A stretch of DNA of 64,000 bases from Clostridiaceae bacterium AM27-36LB (GTDB taxonomy: Bacteria > Bacillota > Clostridia > Lachnospirales > Lachnospiraceae), in the NCBI GenBank assembly GCA_003480725.1, contig QUJQ01000010.1, forward strand, positions 21,910 to 85,909, read 5' to 3'. Shown here piece after piece: positions 17,942 to 28,109 of this stretch (positions are counted from its first letter, which is position 1; the number at the start of each line of letters is the position of its first letter). A model generated the notes under the pieces. That model worked only from the letters and a program-made list of their open reading frames with translations, was not told where the DNA came from and searched no databases. The translations under genes and the position numbers were made by a program.

Positions 17942-19291
17942 TTATTCCTCTCGCCTCTGCCGATAGCGGCTTTTTTCTTTATTGAGACCGCCTGCCATAT
18001 GGCTCATTTCGCCGTCGAGGAAGCGGGCGCGGCGCACACTGTCTTCGCCGTATTTTTTACGGATCTGATCAATGGCCTTATCAAGCTTCTCCTGTTTTTC
18101 ATTTCTTGCAGTCTGGAAAAGGTCCAGCTGCTCGTACTCGGACTGTTCCGCCTTGGAAGTGAACACGCCGATCAGGCGGAGAGGCCTGCCATCCCATAAT
18201 TCCCGGAAAAGACGTCGGCTTTCTTCATAAATGAGATTTGTGGAATTGGTTGGAGTGCGAAGGCTGGTCTGACGACTTCTCTCTGTGAAAGAATTGTCCT
18301 TCACGTGCACGCCGACTACCGATATTTTCATATTATCCTGACGAAGTCTTGCACCAACGGTCTCACATAGGGACAGGATCACCTGGCAGGCAGTTTCCAT
18401 GTCAGTCACGTCATCCGGCAGTGTAGTCTCATTTCCATAACCTTTGTTTTTGGAAGATCTGCGCTCGAACACTGCCGCATCCAGTTCCCCGCCGTTGGCG
18501 TATTTCCAGATGGCACGTCCATGCTTTTTCAGATGCATTTCCAGAAGCCCCGGGTCGGTCCGCGCCAGCTCGCCGATGGTGTGGATGCCCAGCTTGTGCA
18601 GATGAGCTGCGGTAGTTTTTCCTACAAAAAATAACTCATCCACCGGAAGCGGCCACATTTTCTGCGGGATTTCCTCTGGGAAAAGGGTGTGTACCCGGTC
18701 AGGTTTCCGAAGCTCGCTGCCCATCTTCGCCAGCAAATGGTTGACAGAGATGCCGATATTTACCGTAAATCCAAGTTCCCGGTGGATCCGGTCCTTGAGC
18801 CTTGTGGCAAATCCCACCGGGTCTGCCTGCGCTTCCTGGATGCCGGTCATGTCCATCCACGCTTCGTCGATGCTGTATTGCTGTATCAGTGGTGTGTATT
18901 CGTGGAGCATGCGGATCAGCTGGTCGGATTTTCGCACGTATAACTGGTAATTTGGCGGCACCACAACCAGACCCGGGCATTTGCGCCGGGCCTGAAAGAG
19001 TGGCTCACCTGTGACGATCCCATATTGTTTGGCAAGTGTGCTCTTCGCCAGCACGATTCCGTGGCGGCTCTTCTCGCTGCCGCCGATGACAGAGGCGATC
19101 TCACGGATGTCGGTGGGTGGGAGAGTGGTGGCCGGGGCGTTGACTGCGGCGTCGCTTGCAGGATCAGAGGTGTTTTTCTGGGTGAGGTCAGCACAGGATG
19201 CAGAGTCATCCGCCCCACCTTTCTCCAGCAGCCCGCATGCCGTCCATGACAGAAATGCAGAATTGACATCAATATGAAAGATGAGCTTCAT
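17942..19291 (-). CDS. dinB: Y-family DNA polymerase (DinB/Pol IV-like)
   Basis: A 449-residue translesion polymerase. FHIDVNSAFLSW carries the first metal-binding Asp, and QYSIDEAWMDMTG has the catalytic SIDE motif. HLLAKMGSELRKPDRVH and the helix-hairpin-helix LFFVGKTTAAHLHKLGI follow. The little-finger domain occupies about residues 300-420. An oddity is a Ser/Ala/Thr/Pro-rich stretch of roughly 35-40 residues (about positions 20-60) between the first strand and IASVIGG. It looks inserted compared with ordinary DinB. It could be a disordered loop; the frame stays intact. Confidence 0.85.
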   Translation of the reverse strand: MKLIFHIDVNSAFLSWTACGLLEKGGADDSASCADLTQKNTSDPASDAAVNAPATTLPPTDIREIASVIGGSEKSRHGIVLAKSTLAKQYGIVTGEPLFQARRKCPGLVVVPPNYQLYVRKSDQLIRMLHEYTPLIQQYSIDEAWMDMTGIQEAQADPVGFATRLKDRIHRELGFTVNIGISVNHLLAKMGSELRKPDRVHTLFPEEIPQKMWPLPVDELFFVGKTTAAHLHKLGIHTIGELARTDPGLLEMHLKKHGRAIWKYANGGELDAAVFERRSSKNKGYGNETTLPDDVTDMETACQVILSLCETVGARLRQDNMKISVVGVHVKDNSFTERSRQTSLRTPTNSTNLIYEESRRLFRELWDGRPLRLIGVFTSKAEQSEYEQLDLFQTARNEKQEKLDKAIDQIRKKYGEDSVRRARFLDGEMSHMAGGLNKEKSRYRQRREE

Positions 19292-19294
19292 TTT

Positions 19295-19780
19295 CTATCT
19301 CTCCTTTCGGAAAGGTCCCTCAAACCAGCGTTTGATCACGATCTGGATCTCATCGGTGGATTTGTCAACAGGCTGGGTCAGCATGGTGTAGATGCCAGCC
19401 CGGTTGGCTCCCCACACATCGGTGAAAATCTGGTCACCGATGAACAGGGTGTGCTTCGGATCGGTTCCCATTTTCGCCATAGCTTTATTGTAGCCTTCCA
19501 CCTTCGGCTTGCCAGCCTTATAAATGTAGTCAGTCTGTACCTGCTGTGCAAAAGGCTTTATCCGCGCTTCGCCGTTGTTGGATACCAGCATGGTCTTCAT
19601 GCCAAGATGATGGATCCGGGCAAAAAGCTGGATCGCCGCCTCATCGGCCGCTGCGCCATGAGGAACCAGCGTATTGTCAATGTCGAAGATCACGCCGCCA
19701 TAGGTTCTGGACAATTCTTCCCAGTTCAGTTCATAAACTGAGCGGATCAATTTATTCGGATAAAAATTCTGAAACATCAT
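19295..19780 (-). CDS. YqeG family HAD IIIA-type phosphatase
   Basis: A 161-residue HAD-superfamily protein. The nucleophile motif reads FDIDNTLVPHG, motif II is LVSNN, and the Lys and acidic motifs are AGKPKVEGY and HTLFIGDQIFTDVWGANRAG. This matches the YqeG/phosphatidylglycerophosphatase-like family of Firmicutes. The cellular substrate is uncertain. AAGGAGACTT sits upstream of ATG 19780. Its stop is 3 nt before the polymerase start, so the two form a minus-strand operon. Confidence 0.85.
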   Translation of the reverse strand: MMFQNFYPNKLIRSVYELNWEELSRTYGGVIFDIDNTLVPHGAAADEAAIQLFARIHHLGMKTMLVSNNGEARIKPFAQQVQTDYIYKAGKPKVEGYNKAMAKMGTDPKHTLFIGDQIFTDVWGANRAGIYTMLTQPVDKSTDEIQIVIKRWFEGPFRKER

Positions 19781-20034
19781 TTAAAGTCTCCTTTGATTGG
19801 TAATTCTATTGTACCTGTTCGGAGGGGATGTGGTCAATGAAAATGAGACAAAATTCACCCCCTCTCTTCCACAAAACTTAAGAAGTTTGTAATAGTTATA
19901 TAATATATTCTTGCTATAATAAAAGCCTGAAATTCATATAATAAACAGAAGCAACGATACAAGCTGCGTGATCTTGGGTAGTTGCATACAGGGATCAGAG
20001 AGAACTGACCCTATAGATACGGGGGATTGCCTAT

Positions 20035-21165
20035 ATGAAAAAATGGAAAGAATATATGATGCTGGCGGTGCTGTGTATCAGCATGGTCGGATGTGGGAAA
20101 AAGGATTCTGGCTCGGAGCTTCTGACGGAGGTGCAGGAGACCGTAACACCGGTGGAAGAGGTTGTGAAGCCGGAAGGAGAGGAGACGCCAGAGGGCATCA
20201 GGCTCCATGTATACAGTGGAGATGAGAGCGCAGAAAATATTGTGCAGCACACCGTCTATGTAAATGAGATCACAGAAAATACAGTGATGCGGGAGCTGAC
20301 AGAGGCGTTGGAAATGGACGAAAATGCAGGGATTAACTCCATTTCTTTTGGAACTTACGGCGGGGACAAGGTCGTTATGCTGGATCTGAACCAGGCATTT
20401 GAAGAGTACGTGAACAAGCTTGGTTCTTCCGGTGAATATATTGTGATGGGAAGTCTGACAGATACATTTCTTGACTGTTACCAGAGTGAACTGCTGTTGG
20501 TGACAGTGGACGGAAAAGTGCTGAAGACGGGTCATAACATTTACGAAGAATATCTGGAAATGTATCCGTATACGGAGGCAACTTATCAGATCCGGGAGGA
20601 AAAGCTGACCGGAGACGGGCTGGAGATTTCCTGCCCGCAGATTGATGGTTTCCGGGATGAACGGATCCAGGAAAAATGGAACCAGATCATGCTGGAAACG
20701 GAGCAGACAGTCATGGATCAGTGGGAGGGCAATGGAACTTATCGTGTGACTTACACGGTGAAGACCATGACTCCGGACACTTTATCGATCCTGATGGATG
20801 GTACGGTAAATACACCGGATACGCCAGAGGAATATACGTTCAAATACACCTACAACATTGACCTGAACACCGGTGAGAGCATTCGCCTGAAGGATCATGT
20901 GGATGTGGAAAAGCTTGCAGAAAATATGTTTGCAGGCACCGGTTATTATGTGAAGGAAGATCTGGCAGATTATTTCCGGGAACGACTGGAAGCCATCTAT
21001 GACAGTCCGGATGCGCTGGCGCAGTCATTGGCTGGCTATGATTACTCAGAAGACGGTACAGCACCTTATGGGTATTCTTATCTGGCGGATGGAAAAGTGT
21101 GGATCTGCATGGAAGTGCCCCATGCGCTGGGCGATTATATTGAGATCGAACTGGATACACAGTGA
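20035..21165 (+). CDS. Lipoprotein with GerMN and DUF3298/RsiV-like domains
   Basis: A 376-residue exported protein. MKKWKEYMMLAVLCISMVGC is a signal peptide with a lipobox ending at Cys. Residues about 60-165 (RLHVYSGDESAEN to GSLTDTFLDC) resemble a GerMN domain, known from spore germination and cell-wall proteins. Residues about 185-375 (YTFKYTYNIDLNTGESIRLKD) resemble the DUF3298/RsiV domain. It is probably anchored on the outer face of the membrane. The gene is followed by a second DUF3298-type lipoprotein, suggesting a shared envelope-stress or wall-sensing role, which is inference. Confidence 0.7.
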   Translation: MKKWKEYMMLAVLCISMVGCGKKDSGSELLTEVQETVTPVEEVVKPEGEETPEGIRLHVYSGDESAENIVQHTVYVNEITENTVMRELTEALEMDENAGINSISFGTYGGDKVVMLDLNQAFEEYVNKLGSSGEYIVMGSLTDTFLDCYQSELLLVTVDGKVLKTGHNIYEEYLEMYPYTEATYQIREEKLTGDGLEISCPQIDGFRDERIQEKWNQIMLETEQTVMDQWEGNGTYRVTYTVKTMTPDTLSILMDGTVNTPDTPEEYTFKYTYNIDLNTGESIRLKDHVDVEKLAENMFAGTGYYVKEDLADYFRERLEAIYDSPDALAQSLAGYDYSEDGTAPYGYSYLADGKVWICMEVPHALGDYIEIELDTQ

Positions 21166-21266
21166 TCCGGGCACACAGAGCTGCATTTGTAAAATGCACT
21201 ATGGATGCACCCCTGATGGATACATGTATGACTTGGAATAGCGATATGCAAAAGAGGAGGAAACCT

Positions 21267-22973
21267 ATGAAAAAGCGAATGTTATTACTTGGAATGGCCA
21301 TATGGATGGCTGCTGCACTGACTGGCTGTGGGAATGACACAACAGACAGCACAGATCAGGCTACGGCAGCAGACCAGGAACAGTCAGAAAATGCGACTGA
21401 CAAGACGCAGACCGATGGATCACAGACGGATGCGAATATGGAACAGGCAGCAACCGGTGCCCCTTTGATCCAGATGGAGAAGCAGCAAAAGGACTGGCAC
21501 AGCGATGATGGTTCTAAGTGGCTGATGCATGCGGAGACACAGCGGCTCCAGGTGGATATTCCGGGAAATGATGCAGCCACCAAGAAGATCAATGACTGGT
21601 CGGAGGCTGATGCATCCACATTCTGGGAAAATGCAGAAAAGACATCGGAATATGCGGAAAATGATTTGGAGAGTATGAGTACGGTCTCCGGCATGGAAGA
21701 TTTAGGTACGTACTCTTACTATTACAGTAGTTTTCAGAGTTATAATGTGATGCGTGCAGATTCTCAGGTGATCAGTCTTAGGAGCTACAATAATGATTAT
21801 GCAGGTGGGGTTCATGGCAATTATGCATATTATGGAACCACCTTTGATACCATGACTGGCGAAAAACTGAAGATCCAGGACATTGTGGCAGACATGCCCT
21901 CGTTCCGTCAGCAGGCCACAAAGGACATTGATAAATATCTGCAGGAAAATTACGGCGACGGATTATTTGAAGATTATCAGGATACGGTGGAGCAGATCTG
22001 GGAGAGCGAGGATGGATTTAACTGGTACTTAAATGAGTCGGGGATCATGGTTATTTTCAATCCTTATGCGGTAGGACCATTTGCCATGGGATCCGTGACC
22101 GTGCCGCTTCCATACAGTGCTTATGCTTCTTTCCTGAATCCGAACTATACTACGCCGGAGACCATATCTGCAGGAAATGGGGAGTTGATGGAAGAAACCG
22201 TCACAAAGATCCGCACCAGCAGGCTAGAAGGTGGGGTGCAGCAGACCGAAAACAGTGACGCAGCTGCAGCTCAGACAGACTCTGGAAACGCACAGGTGAA
22301 CCACGGCGACCTCAACGTCTACATGGATCGGAAAAATGAATACGGCGGCGGAACTCTGACCATTGAATTGAATGAACAGAAAGAGCAGACCGAATATTTT
22401 GACCGCCTGTGTGACAGCCAGATCCTCTACCTGGAGGATGGCAGAGTGTTTGTTCTGCTGGTTGCAGACCATGCATCTGATGACTACGAACTGTTTCTCT
22501 ATGAAGTGACGGACGGCAAACTGAAGATGACCGACCAGCAGGATAATCTGTTCCTCGGTGATGGCAGTGTCTCTGCAGGCGGCCGCAAAAATGGAATGCT
22601 GATGCTTAAGAAAAATGTTAACGTGTTTGGAAGCTATCAGTGCAGCATGACATACAGCATTGGCGACGATGGAAAATTAGTGCCGGATGAGGAATTTTTC
22701 CAGGTGGATACGGATAATTATCCGTATAGTGTGCTGACTGTGACCAGGGAGCTTCCTGTATCTGCCAACGGTGGACAGACTACGCTGCAGACAGGCACAC
22801 AGATCTGCATCACCGGCACCAACGATGCAGGAATCGCTCTGTTTGAGACGACGGATGGAAAAGTATCTGGTGAGATCCATTATACAGAGCCGGAAGGTGA
22901 CTCTGAATTCTATCACAAGATCAACGGCATCACCGAAGACCAGTATTTTGAATCCATTCCATATGCGGGATAG
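21267..22973 (+). CDS. Lipoprotein with DUF3298/RsiV-like domain and second beta-rich domain
   Basis: A 568-residue exported protein. AGAGGAGG lies before ATG 21267 and gives MKKRMLLLGMAIWMAAALTG followed by the lipobox Cys. A Gln/Thr/Asp-rich linker follows (about residues 25-75), then a DUF4163/DUF3298-like region with SYNNDYAGGVHGNYAYYGTTFD and TGEKLKIQDIV (about 100-300). The C-terminal half is beta-rich and unfamiliar. The reading frame is open from 21162, but the earlier start lacks a signal peptide. Together with the gene before it this forms a two-lipoprotein operon ended by a strong hairpin. Confidence 0.7.
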   Translation: MKKRMLLLGMAIWMAAALTGCGNDTTDSTDQATAADQEQSENATDKTQTDGSQTDANMEQAATGAPLIQMEKQQKDWHSDDGSKWLMHAETQRLQVDIPGNDAATKKINDWSEADASTFWENAEKTSEYAENDLESMSTVSGMEDLGTYSYYYSSFQSYNVMRADSQVISLRSYNNDYAGGVHGNYAYYGTTFDTMTGEKLKIQDIVADMPSFRQQATKDIDKYLQENYGDGLFEDYQDTVEQIWESEDGFNWYLNESGIMVIFNPYAVGPFAMGSVTVPLPYSAYASFLNPNYTTPETISAGNGELMEETVTKIRTSRLEGGVQQTENSDAAAAQTDSGNAQVNHGDLNVYMDRKNEYGGGTLTIELNEQKEQTEYFDRLCDSQILYLEDGRVFVLLVADHASDDYELFLYEVTDGKLKMTDQQDNLFLGDGSVSAGGRKNGMLMLKKNVNVFGSYQCSMTYSIGDDGKLVPDEEFFQVDTDNYPYSVLTVTRELPVSANGGQTTLQTGTQICITGTNDAGIALFETTDGKVSGEIHYTEPEGDSEFYHKINGITEDQYFESIPYAG

Positions 22974-23050
22974 AGAAGATCAGCTTGCAAAGGTCTATGA
23001 GTCTTATGAGACTGTGGGAACCGGAATTGTTAACAATATATGAAACTTCT

Positions 23051-23080
23051 ACAGAGTGCGTGCAGACGCACTCTGTTTAT
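23051..23080 (+). terminator. Terminator after the lipoprotein pair
   Basis: ACAGAGTGCG and CGCACTCTGT form a 10-bp stem around TGCAGA, followed by TTAT. Confidence 0.75.
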
Positions 23081-23117
23081 GTTATACTAGGAGTTGTATG
23101 ACAGGGGGAAACTGATT

Positions 23118-23399
23118 ATGGTAAGTAAAAATATAACTGTACAGAATGAAGAAGGAATCCATTTGAGACCGGCGAGCATGCTGGTAGACCAGGCAAACAA
23201 ATTCCGTTCCAGCATCAGATTGCAGAGCGGTGAACATGAGAGAAACTGTAAGAGTCTTATGAGTCTTCTTGCATTTCCAATCTGCCCGGGAACAGAAGTG
23301 ACGATCCAGTGTGAAGGTGAAGACGAAGAAGAGGCACTGAAGGCAATGTTGGATTGTATTCATAAACTGAAGGAAATAGAACCGGAAACAAAAGGGTAA
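23118..23399 (+). CDS. HPr-like phosphocarrier protein
   Basis: A 93-residue HPr-fold protein. EEGIHLRPASM keeps the His that accepts phosphate from PEP in the PTS, and NCKSLMSLLAF keeps a Ser at the HprK regulatory site. Both sites being present separates it from Crh, which lacks the His. It is not next to ptsI or other PTS genes, so it may be a second HPr with a regulatory role. AGGGGGAAAC precedes ATG 23118. The TetR gene starts 8 nt after its stop. Confidence 0.8.
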   Translation: MVSKNITVQNEEGIHLRPASMLVDQANKFRSSIRLQSGEHERNCKSLMSLLAFPICPGTEVTIQCEGEDEEEALKAMLDCIHKLKEIEPETKG

Positions 23400-23407
23400 G
23401 TCTCAGA

Positions 23408-23998
23408 ATGGCTAAGAAAAATCTCAAGAAAACCAAGAGTAAGATCGTATCTGCTGCATGGAAACTGTTCTATGAGCAGGGGTACGAGGACACGACCATA
23501 GAGGAAATCATTGAAGAGTCGGGGACTTCCAAGGGATCTTTTTACCATTATTTTGAAGGAAAAGATGCACTGCTCGGTTCTCTTGCCTATATGATGGATG
23601 AGAAATACGAGGAACTGGAGCCGACGATCGCAGATGATGCAGACAGTTACGAGGTGCTGTTATATCTGAACCGTGAACTGCTGACTATGATTGAAGAGAC
23701 CATTAACATGGAGCTTCTGACCCGGCTTTATTCCACGCAGCTCACCACTCACGGTGACCGGCCGCTGCTGGATCATGGCAGGACGTATTATAAGCTGCTT
23801 CGGAAGATCATCACCCGTGGACAGGAGCAGGGAACGCTCCGGGCAGATATGCGGGTCAATGAGCTGGTGCGCTATTATGCCATGTGTGAGCGGGCACTTC
23901 TGTATGAATGGTGTCTGCGGAAGGGTGAATACTCTCTGTCAGAAGAGGCAGAGTGTAAATTTCCGATGATGATCGCAAGTATGAAGACGAAAAACTAG
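23408..23998 (+). CDS. TetR/AcrR family transcriptional regulator
   Basis: A 196-residue repressor-type protein. The N-terminal 45 residues carry the TetR helix-turn-helix (IEEIIEESGTSKGSFYHYFEGKD). The C-terminal helical domain is of unknown ligand. It is preceded by an HPr-like gene in the same direction and followed by putP, which has its own promoter, so control of putP is possible but not shown. Confidence 0.85.
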   Translation: MAKKNLKKTKSKIVSAAWKLFYEQGYEDTTIEEIIEESGTSKGSFYHYFEGKDALLGSLAYMMDEKYEELEPTIADDADSYEVLLYLNRELLTMIEETINMELLTRLYSTQLTTHGDRPLLDHGRTYYKLLRKIITRGQEQGTLRADMRVNELVRYYAMCERALLYEWCLRKGEYSLSEEAECKFPMMIASMKTKN

Positions 23999-24023
23999 AA
24001 CAAGGTCTATACTTTACTCTGTA

Positions 24024-24052
24024 TTGTATCCTGTTTTATATTGTGCTAGAAT
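24024..24052 (+). promoter_or_regulatory. Predicted putP promoter
   Basis: TTGTAT, 17 nt, TAGAAT, about 70 nt before the putP start. The region is AT-rich. Confidence 0.5.
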
Positions 24053-24119
24053 GCATGACAGATGCGAAAATAAAGTGTTTTTTGCAGAAAATAAATATAG
24101 AACGTGAGGGAGAACAAGA

Positions 24120-25646
24120 ATGAGTACTATACAGATCTTGATGCTGGCGACAATTCTGGTCTATCTGATTGGAATGGTAGCCATCGGTGCAGTTCTGGCA
24201 AAGGAGAACCGGACTACCGACGATTTTTATCTTGGAGGCAGAAAATTAGGCCCGTTTGTGACGGCTATGAGTGCAGAAGCATCTGACATGAGCAGCTGGC
24301 TTCTCATGGGACTTCCGGGAGTTGCATACCTGACAGGTACTGCAGATGCTGCATGGACAGCCATTGGTCTTGCCATCGGAACCTATGTAAACTGGCTCCT
24401 GGTTGCAAAACGTCTTCGTAATTATACCCATGTGTGTAACAATTCCACCACGCTGCCGTTGTTCTTTTCTAATCGGTATCGCGATGAAAAGAGAGCACTG
24501 TCTGTGATCGCAGCAGTTCTGATCATTATTTTCTTTGTACCCTATACCGCATCCGGTTTTGCTGCCTGCGGAAAATTATTTGCAAATCTGTTTGGTCTTG
24601 ATTATGTTCCGGCTATGATCATCAGTGCGATTGTTATTGTGGCTTACACGACTCTGGGCGGATTTCTGGCAGCAAGTACCACGGACTTTGTACAGAGTAT
24701 CGTTATGACACTGGCGATTATTGTGGTATTTGGTTTTGGTATTACGAAAGTGGGAAGCTTTGAGGCAGTTATGGCCAATGCGCAGTCCATGGCAGGATAC
24801 TTCAGTCTGACACAGATCCATGATGCGGCAACTGGAACAGCATTACCTTATGGAATCCTGACGATCTTCTCCATGCTGGCATGGGGACTTGGATATTTTG
24901 GAATGCCTCATGTACTGCTTCGTTTTATGGCAATTGAGGATGTAAAGAAGCTGAAGCTTTCCAGAAGAGTGGCAACTGTATGGGTTGTGATCTCCATGTT
25001 TGTTGCAGTCTTCATTGGAGTTGTCGGTAATGCAATGTCCAAGGTCGGCGTGATCCCGACACTGGAGGATCCGGAGACCATCATTATCGTGGTGGCAGGT
25101 GTGATCTCTCAGCATGGTGTGCTGGCTGCTATCGTAGCAGGTCTGATCCTGGCAGGTATTCTGGCAGCGACCATGTCAACCGCAGATTCTCAGCTTCTGG
25201 CAGCATCCTCCAGCGCTTCTCAGAATATTCTGAAAGAAGTATTTATGAAGGATATGAGTGAGAAGACCGGTATGCTGATCGCGCGTATCACCGTTCTGAT
25301 CATTGCTCTGATCGGTGTATTTATCGCAAGAGATCCGAACAGCTCTGTATTCCAGATTGTATCCTTTGCATGGGCAGGTTTCGGTGCTTCCTTCGGACCA
25401 CTGGTTCTGATGGCACTGTTCTGGAAACGCTCCACTCTGCAGGGTGCACTGGCTGGTATGGTCAGCGGTGGAGTTATGGTATTTGTATGGAAATTCCTTA
25501 TCCGTCCCATGGGTGGCGCACTTGGAATCTACGAGCTTCTTCCGGCATTCCTGGTTGGCCTGGCTGTGAACGTGATCGTCAGCCTTCTGACTCCGGTTCC
25601 GTCCAAAGAGATTCAGGACGAATTTGAGAAAGTGGCTAAGATGTAG
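24120..25646 (+). CDS. putP: Sodium/proline symporter
   Basis: A 508-residue SSS-family (SLC5-type) transporter with about 13 transmembrane helices. The second segment holds TTDDFYLGGRKLGPFVTAMSAEASDMSSWLL (shown in part), the typical Na+/proline site. The late ATMSTADSQLLAASSSASQNI contains the SSS signature. It imports proline with Na+ for nutrition or osmoprotection. The C-terminus is a short charged tail. Promoter and terminator flank it, so it is a single transcription unit. Confidence 0.9.
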   Translation: MSTIQILMLATILVYLIGMVAIGAVLAKENRTTDDFYLGGRKLGPFVTAMSAEASDMSSWLLMGLPGVAYLTGTADAAWTAIGLAIGTYVNWLLVAKRLRNYTHVCNNSTTLPLFFSNRYRDEKRALSVIAAVLIIIFFVPYTASGFAACGKLFANLFGLDYVPAMIISAIVIVAYTTLGGFLAASTTDFVQSIVMTLAIIVVFGFGITKVGSFEAVMANAQSMAGYFSLTQIHDAATGTALPYGILTIFSMLAWGLGYFGMPHVLLRFMAIEDVKKLKLSRRVATVWVVISMFVAVFIGVVGNAMSKVGVIPTLEDPETIIIVVAGVISQHGVLAAIVAGLILAGILAATMSTADSQLLAASSSASQNILKEVFMKDMSEKTGMLIARITVLIIALIGVFIARDPNSSVFQIVSFAWAGFGASFGPLVLMALFWKRSTLQGALAGMVSGGVMVFVWKFLIRPMGGALGIYELLPAFLVGLAVNVIVSLLTPVPSKEIQDEFEKVAKM

Positions 25647-25706
25647 TGAAATAACACCGAATTGCGAGTCTGGTGTACATAACATAATAATATGAGAAAC
25701 AAAAAG

Positions 25707-25737
25707 GGAGCTGCACATCCGTGCAGCTCCTTCTTTA
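25707..25737 (+). terminator. putP terminator
   Basis: GGAGCTGCAC and GTGCAGCTCC around ATCC, followed by TTCTTTAT. It lies between convergent genes. Confidence 0.8.
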
Positions 25738-25761
25738 TGTACAATTTTTGAAAAGCGTATT

Positions 25762-26907
25762 CTATACAGTTCTGAATTTGGCGATATAGACCGGATAGCT
25801 GTCCGTCCCTTTCATCTCAGTGCCGGAGGTGATCGTTACCTGCTTATCAGTTATCAGGTATTCAATATCAGCACCTTTTTCTACCACAGTGTCCTGCATA
25901 AGGATACAGTTCTTGACTTTGGCACCCTTCTCAATCTTCACACCACGGAAGAGAATGGAATTTTCTACCTCACCCTCGATGATACAGCCATCAGCAGCCA
26001 TGATATTGCTTACCTTTGCGCCTGTGATGTAGCGGGTCGGAGTATCGTCACGAACCTTGGTGTAGATTGGAGCTTTGCCGAACAGTGCATCCTGATTATA
26101 GTCATCCAGAAGCTTCATGTTCTCATCGAAGTAGCTCTTAAGACCAGTGATGCAAGCGGTATAGCCGTCGTATTTGTAACCCCGTACATTCAGCTTGTTC
26201 AGTTTCGGAAGGAGCACATCGCGCTCCAGATATTCTTTTCCAAGAAGCGAAGCTTCGTTGACCAGATCGATCAGCAGTTCGCGGCTGATGACCATAATAT
26301 TCAGATGGAAATTCTGGATACCTTTGTCTTTCGGGTTCACATAGATCTTATTGATACGTTTGTCTTCGTCCATGCGGAGAGTGTAGTAGTAACCTTTTAC
26401 ATTATCTGGAGCTTCCACAAAGCCCTTTGGAAGTTCCTGTTCCCGATAAGCAAGTGTCACATCTGCACCGCTTGCAACATGAGCATCCACCATTGCTTTA
26501 AAATCAAAGTTGGACGCGATATTTGCATTTGCCAGAAGGACATATTTCTGTTTCTGCTTTTTCAGAAAATCCAGAATATTTGCCAGTGCGCCAGCTCGTC
26601 CGACATATGGCTTGGAAGAGCTGTATGCGTTTGGCGGGAAAATGTTCAGACCGCCATTTTTACGAACCAGATCCCAGGAACGACCGCTTCCCAGATGGTC
26701 GATCAGAGACTGATAGTTATTGCTTACAACGACTGCCACATTGGAGATACCGCTGGTCACCATGCTGGACAGGGTAAAATCGATGAGGCGGTAACGACTT
26801 GCGAATGGGATGGATGCCATCAGACGAAGTCCAACCAGTTCCGGCACGAAATAGTCATAGCTGTTGGGGAAAATGATTCCCAGAGTTCTTGTATTGGAAT
26901 TTACCAT
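25762..26907 (-). CDS. glgD: Glucose-1-phosphate adenylyltransferase regulatory subunit GlgD
   Basis: A 381-residue partner of GlgC. It has an NTP-transferase-like N-terminal half ([21 protein letters not shown]) but lacks the GGxGxRL nucleotide loop of active subunits. Its C-terminal half shows left-handed beta-helix repeats ([24 protein letters not shown]). In Firmicutes GlgD lacks good activity alone and alters the activity of GlgC in ADP-glucose and glycogen synthesis. Its start overlaps the glgC stop by 7 nt, so the two subunits are coupled. Confidence 0.92.
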   Translation of the reverse strand: MVNSNTRTLGIIFPNSYDYFVPELVGLRLMASIPFASRYRLIDFTLSSMVTSGISNVAVVVSNNYQSLIDHLGSGRSWDLVRKNGGLNIFPPNAYSSSKPYVGRAGALANILDFLKKQKQKYVLLANANIASNFDFKAMVDAHVASGADVTLAYREQELPKGFVEAPDNVKGYYYTLRMDEDKRINKIYVNPKDKGIQNFHLNIMVISRELLIDLVNEASLLGKEYLERDVLLPKLNKLNVRGYKYDGYTACITGLKSYFDENMKLLDDYNQDALFGKAPIYTKVRDDTPTRYITGAKVSNIMAADGCIIEGEVENSILFRGVKIEKGAKVKNCILMQDTVVEKGADIEYLITDKQVTITSGTEMKGTDSYPVYIAKFRTV

Positions 26908-28109
26908 TTTTCTTCACCGCCTTCTACGTTATTGCTGATCATGGCATTGGGGCCAATGACAGCCTCTGCACCGATGGTCACACCGGAACCGATGGTTGCC
27001 ACACCTTGCTCACCGTCTTTTGGCATTGCACCAACCACGGCATTCTCGCCGATTTTTACATTCTCAGCGACAATACAGTGTTTTACTACTGCACCGGACT
27101 CAATGACAGTACCGCCCATGACAACAGCGTCTTCTACCACAGCACCTTCTGCGACATGAACACCGGAGAAGAGAACGGAGTGTTTGACCGTTCCTTTGAT
27201 ACGGCATCCATCGGTGATCATAGAATCTTCTACCACAGCATTGGCACTGATCTTGTGACCGGACATACCACTGTTACGGCTGTAGATCTTCCAGTCATCA
27301 TCAAACAGGTTGATACCGCTGTGTTCTGGATCAAGGACTTCCATATTCGCTTCCCAAAGAGACGGGATGGTTCCCACATCTTTCCAGTATCCGTTAAAAT
27401 GATAAGCATACATGCGGCGATGATCTTTCAGCAGATTCGGAATAATATTATTTCCAAAGTCATTTTCGGAGTTCGGGTCCTGCTCATCTTCCTCCAGATA
27501 TTTCTTCAGAATATCCCAGTTGAAGATATAGATACCCATGGAAGCCAGATTGGACTTCGGATTCTTTGGCTTCTCCTGGAATTCTGTGATACGGTCATCT
27601 TCATCAGCTACCATCAGACCAAAGCGGGATGCATCTTCCCACGGTACTTCCATAACGGCTACACTGAATTCTGCATTTTTCTCCTTGTGGAAACGCAGAA
27701 AATCGCTGTAGTCCTGCTTGCAGATCTGGTCACCGGAAAGGATGATCACGTACTCCGGATCGTAGCGCTCAATGAAGGAAATGTTCTGATAGATCGCATT
27801 TGCTGTACCTTTGTACCAGTCTGAACCGGATGCCTTCTGATAAGGCGGCAGTACATGCACACCTCCAAAGAGACGGTCCAGATCCCACGGCTGTCCGTTG
27901 CCGATGTATTCATTCAGAACCAGCGGCTGATACTGGGTCAGAATACCCACCGTATCAATCCCTGAATTTATGCAGTTAGAAAGGGGAAAATCGATGATAC
28001 GATATTTTCCGCCGAATGGAACTGCTGGTTTTGCAAGCTTTTGAGTCAGAGCATAGAGTCGTGAGCCCTGTCCACCAGCAAGAAGCATTGCAATCATTTC
28101 TTTTGCCAT
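26901..28109 (-). CDS. glgC: Glucose-1-phosphate adenylyltransferase catalytic subunit GlgC
   Basis: A 402-residue enzyme making ADP-glucose for glycogen. The nucleotide loop is [14 protein letters not shown], and [20 protein letters not shown] is the sugar-phosphate region. [11 protein letters not shown] holds the metal Asp. The C-terminal beta-helix has repeated hexapeptides ([20 protein letters not shown]). It is first in a minus-strand glgC-glgD operon. GGAGG lies upstream of the ATG. Confidence 0.93.
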   Translation of the reverse strand: MAKEMIAMLLAGGQGSRLYALTQKLAKPAVPFGGKYRIIDFPLSNCINSGIDTVGILTQYQPLVLNEYIGNGQPWDLDRLFGGVHVLPPYQKASGSDWYKGTANAIYQNISFIERYDPEYVIILSGDQICKQDYSDFLRFHKEKNAEFSVAVMEVPWEDASRFGLMVADEDDRITEFQEKPKNPKSNLASMGIYIFNWDILKKYLEEDEQDPNSENDFGNNIIPNLLKDHRRMYAYHFNGYWKDVGTIPSLWEANMEVLDPEHSGINLFDDDWKIYSRNSGMSGHKISANAVVEDSMITDGCRIKGTVKHSVLFSGVHVAEGAVVEDAVVMGGTVIESGAVVKHCIVAENVKIGENAVVGAMPKDGEQGVATIGSGVTIGAEAVIGPNAMISNNVEGGEEKW

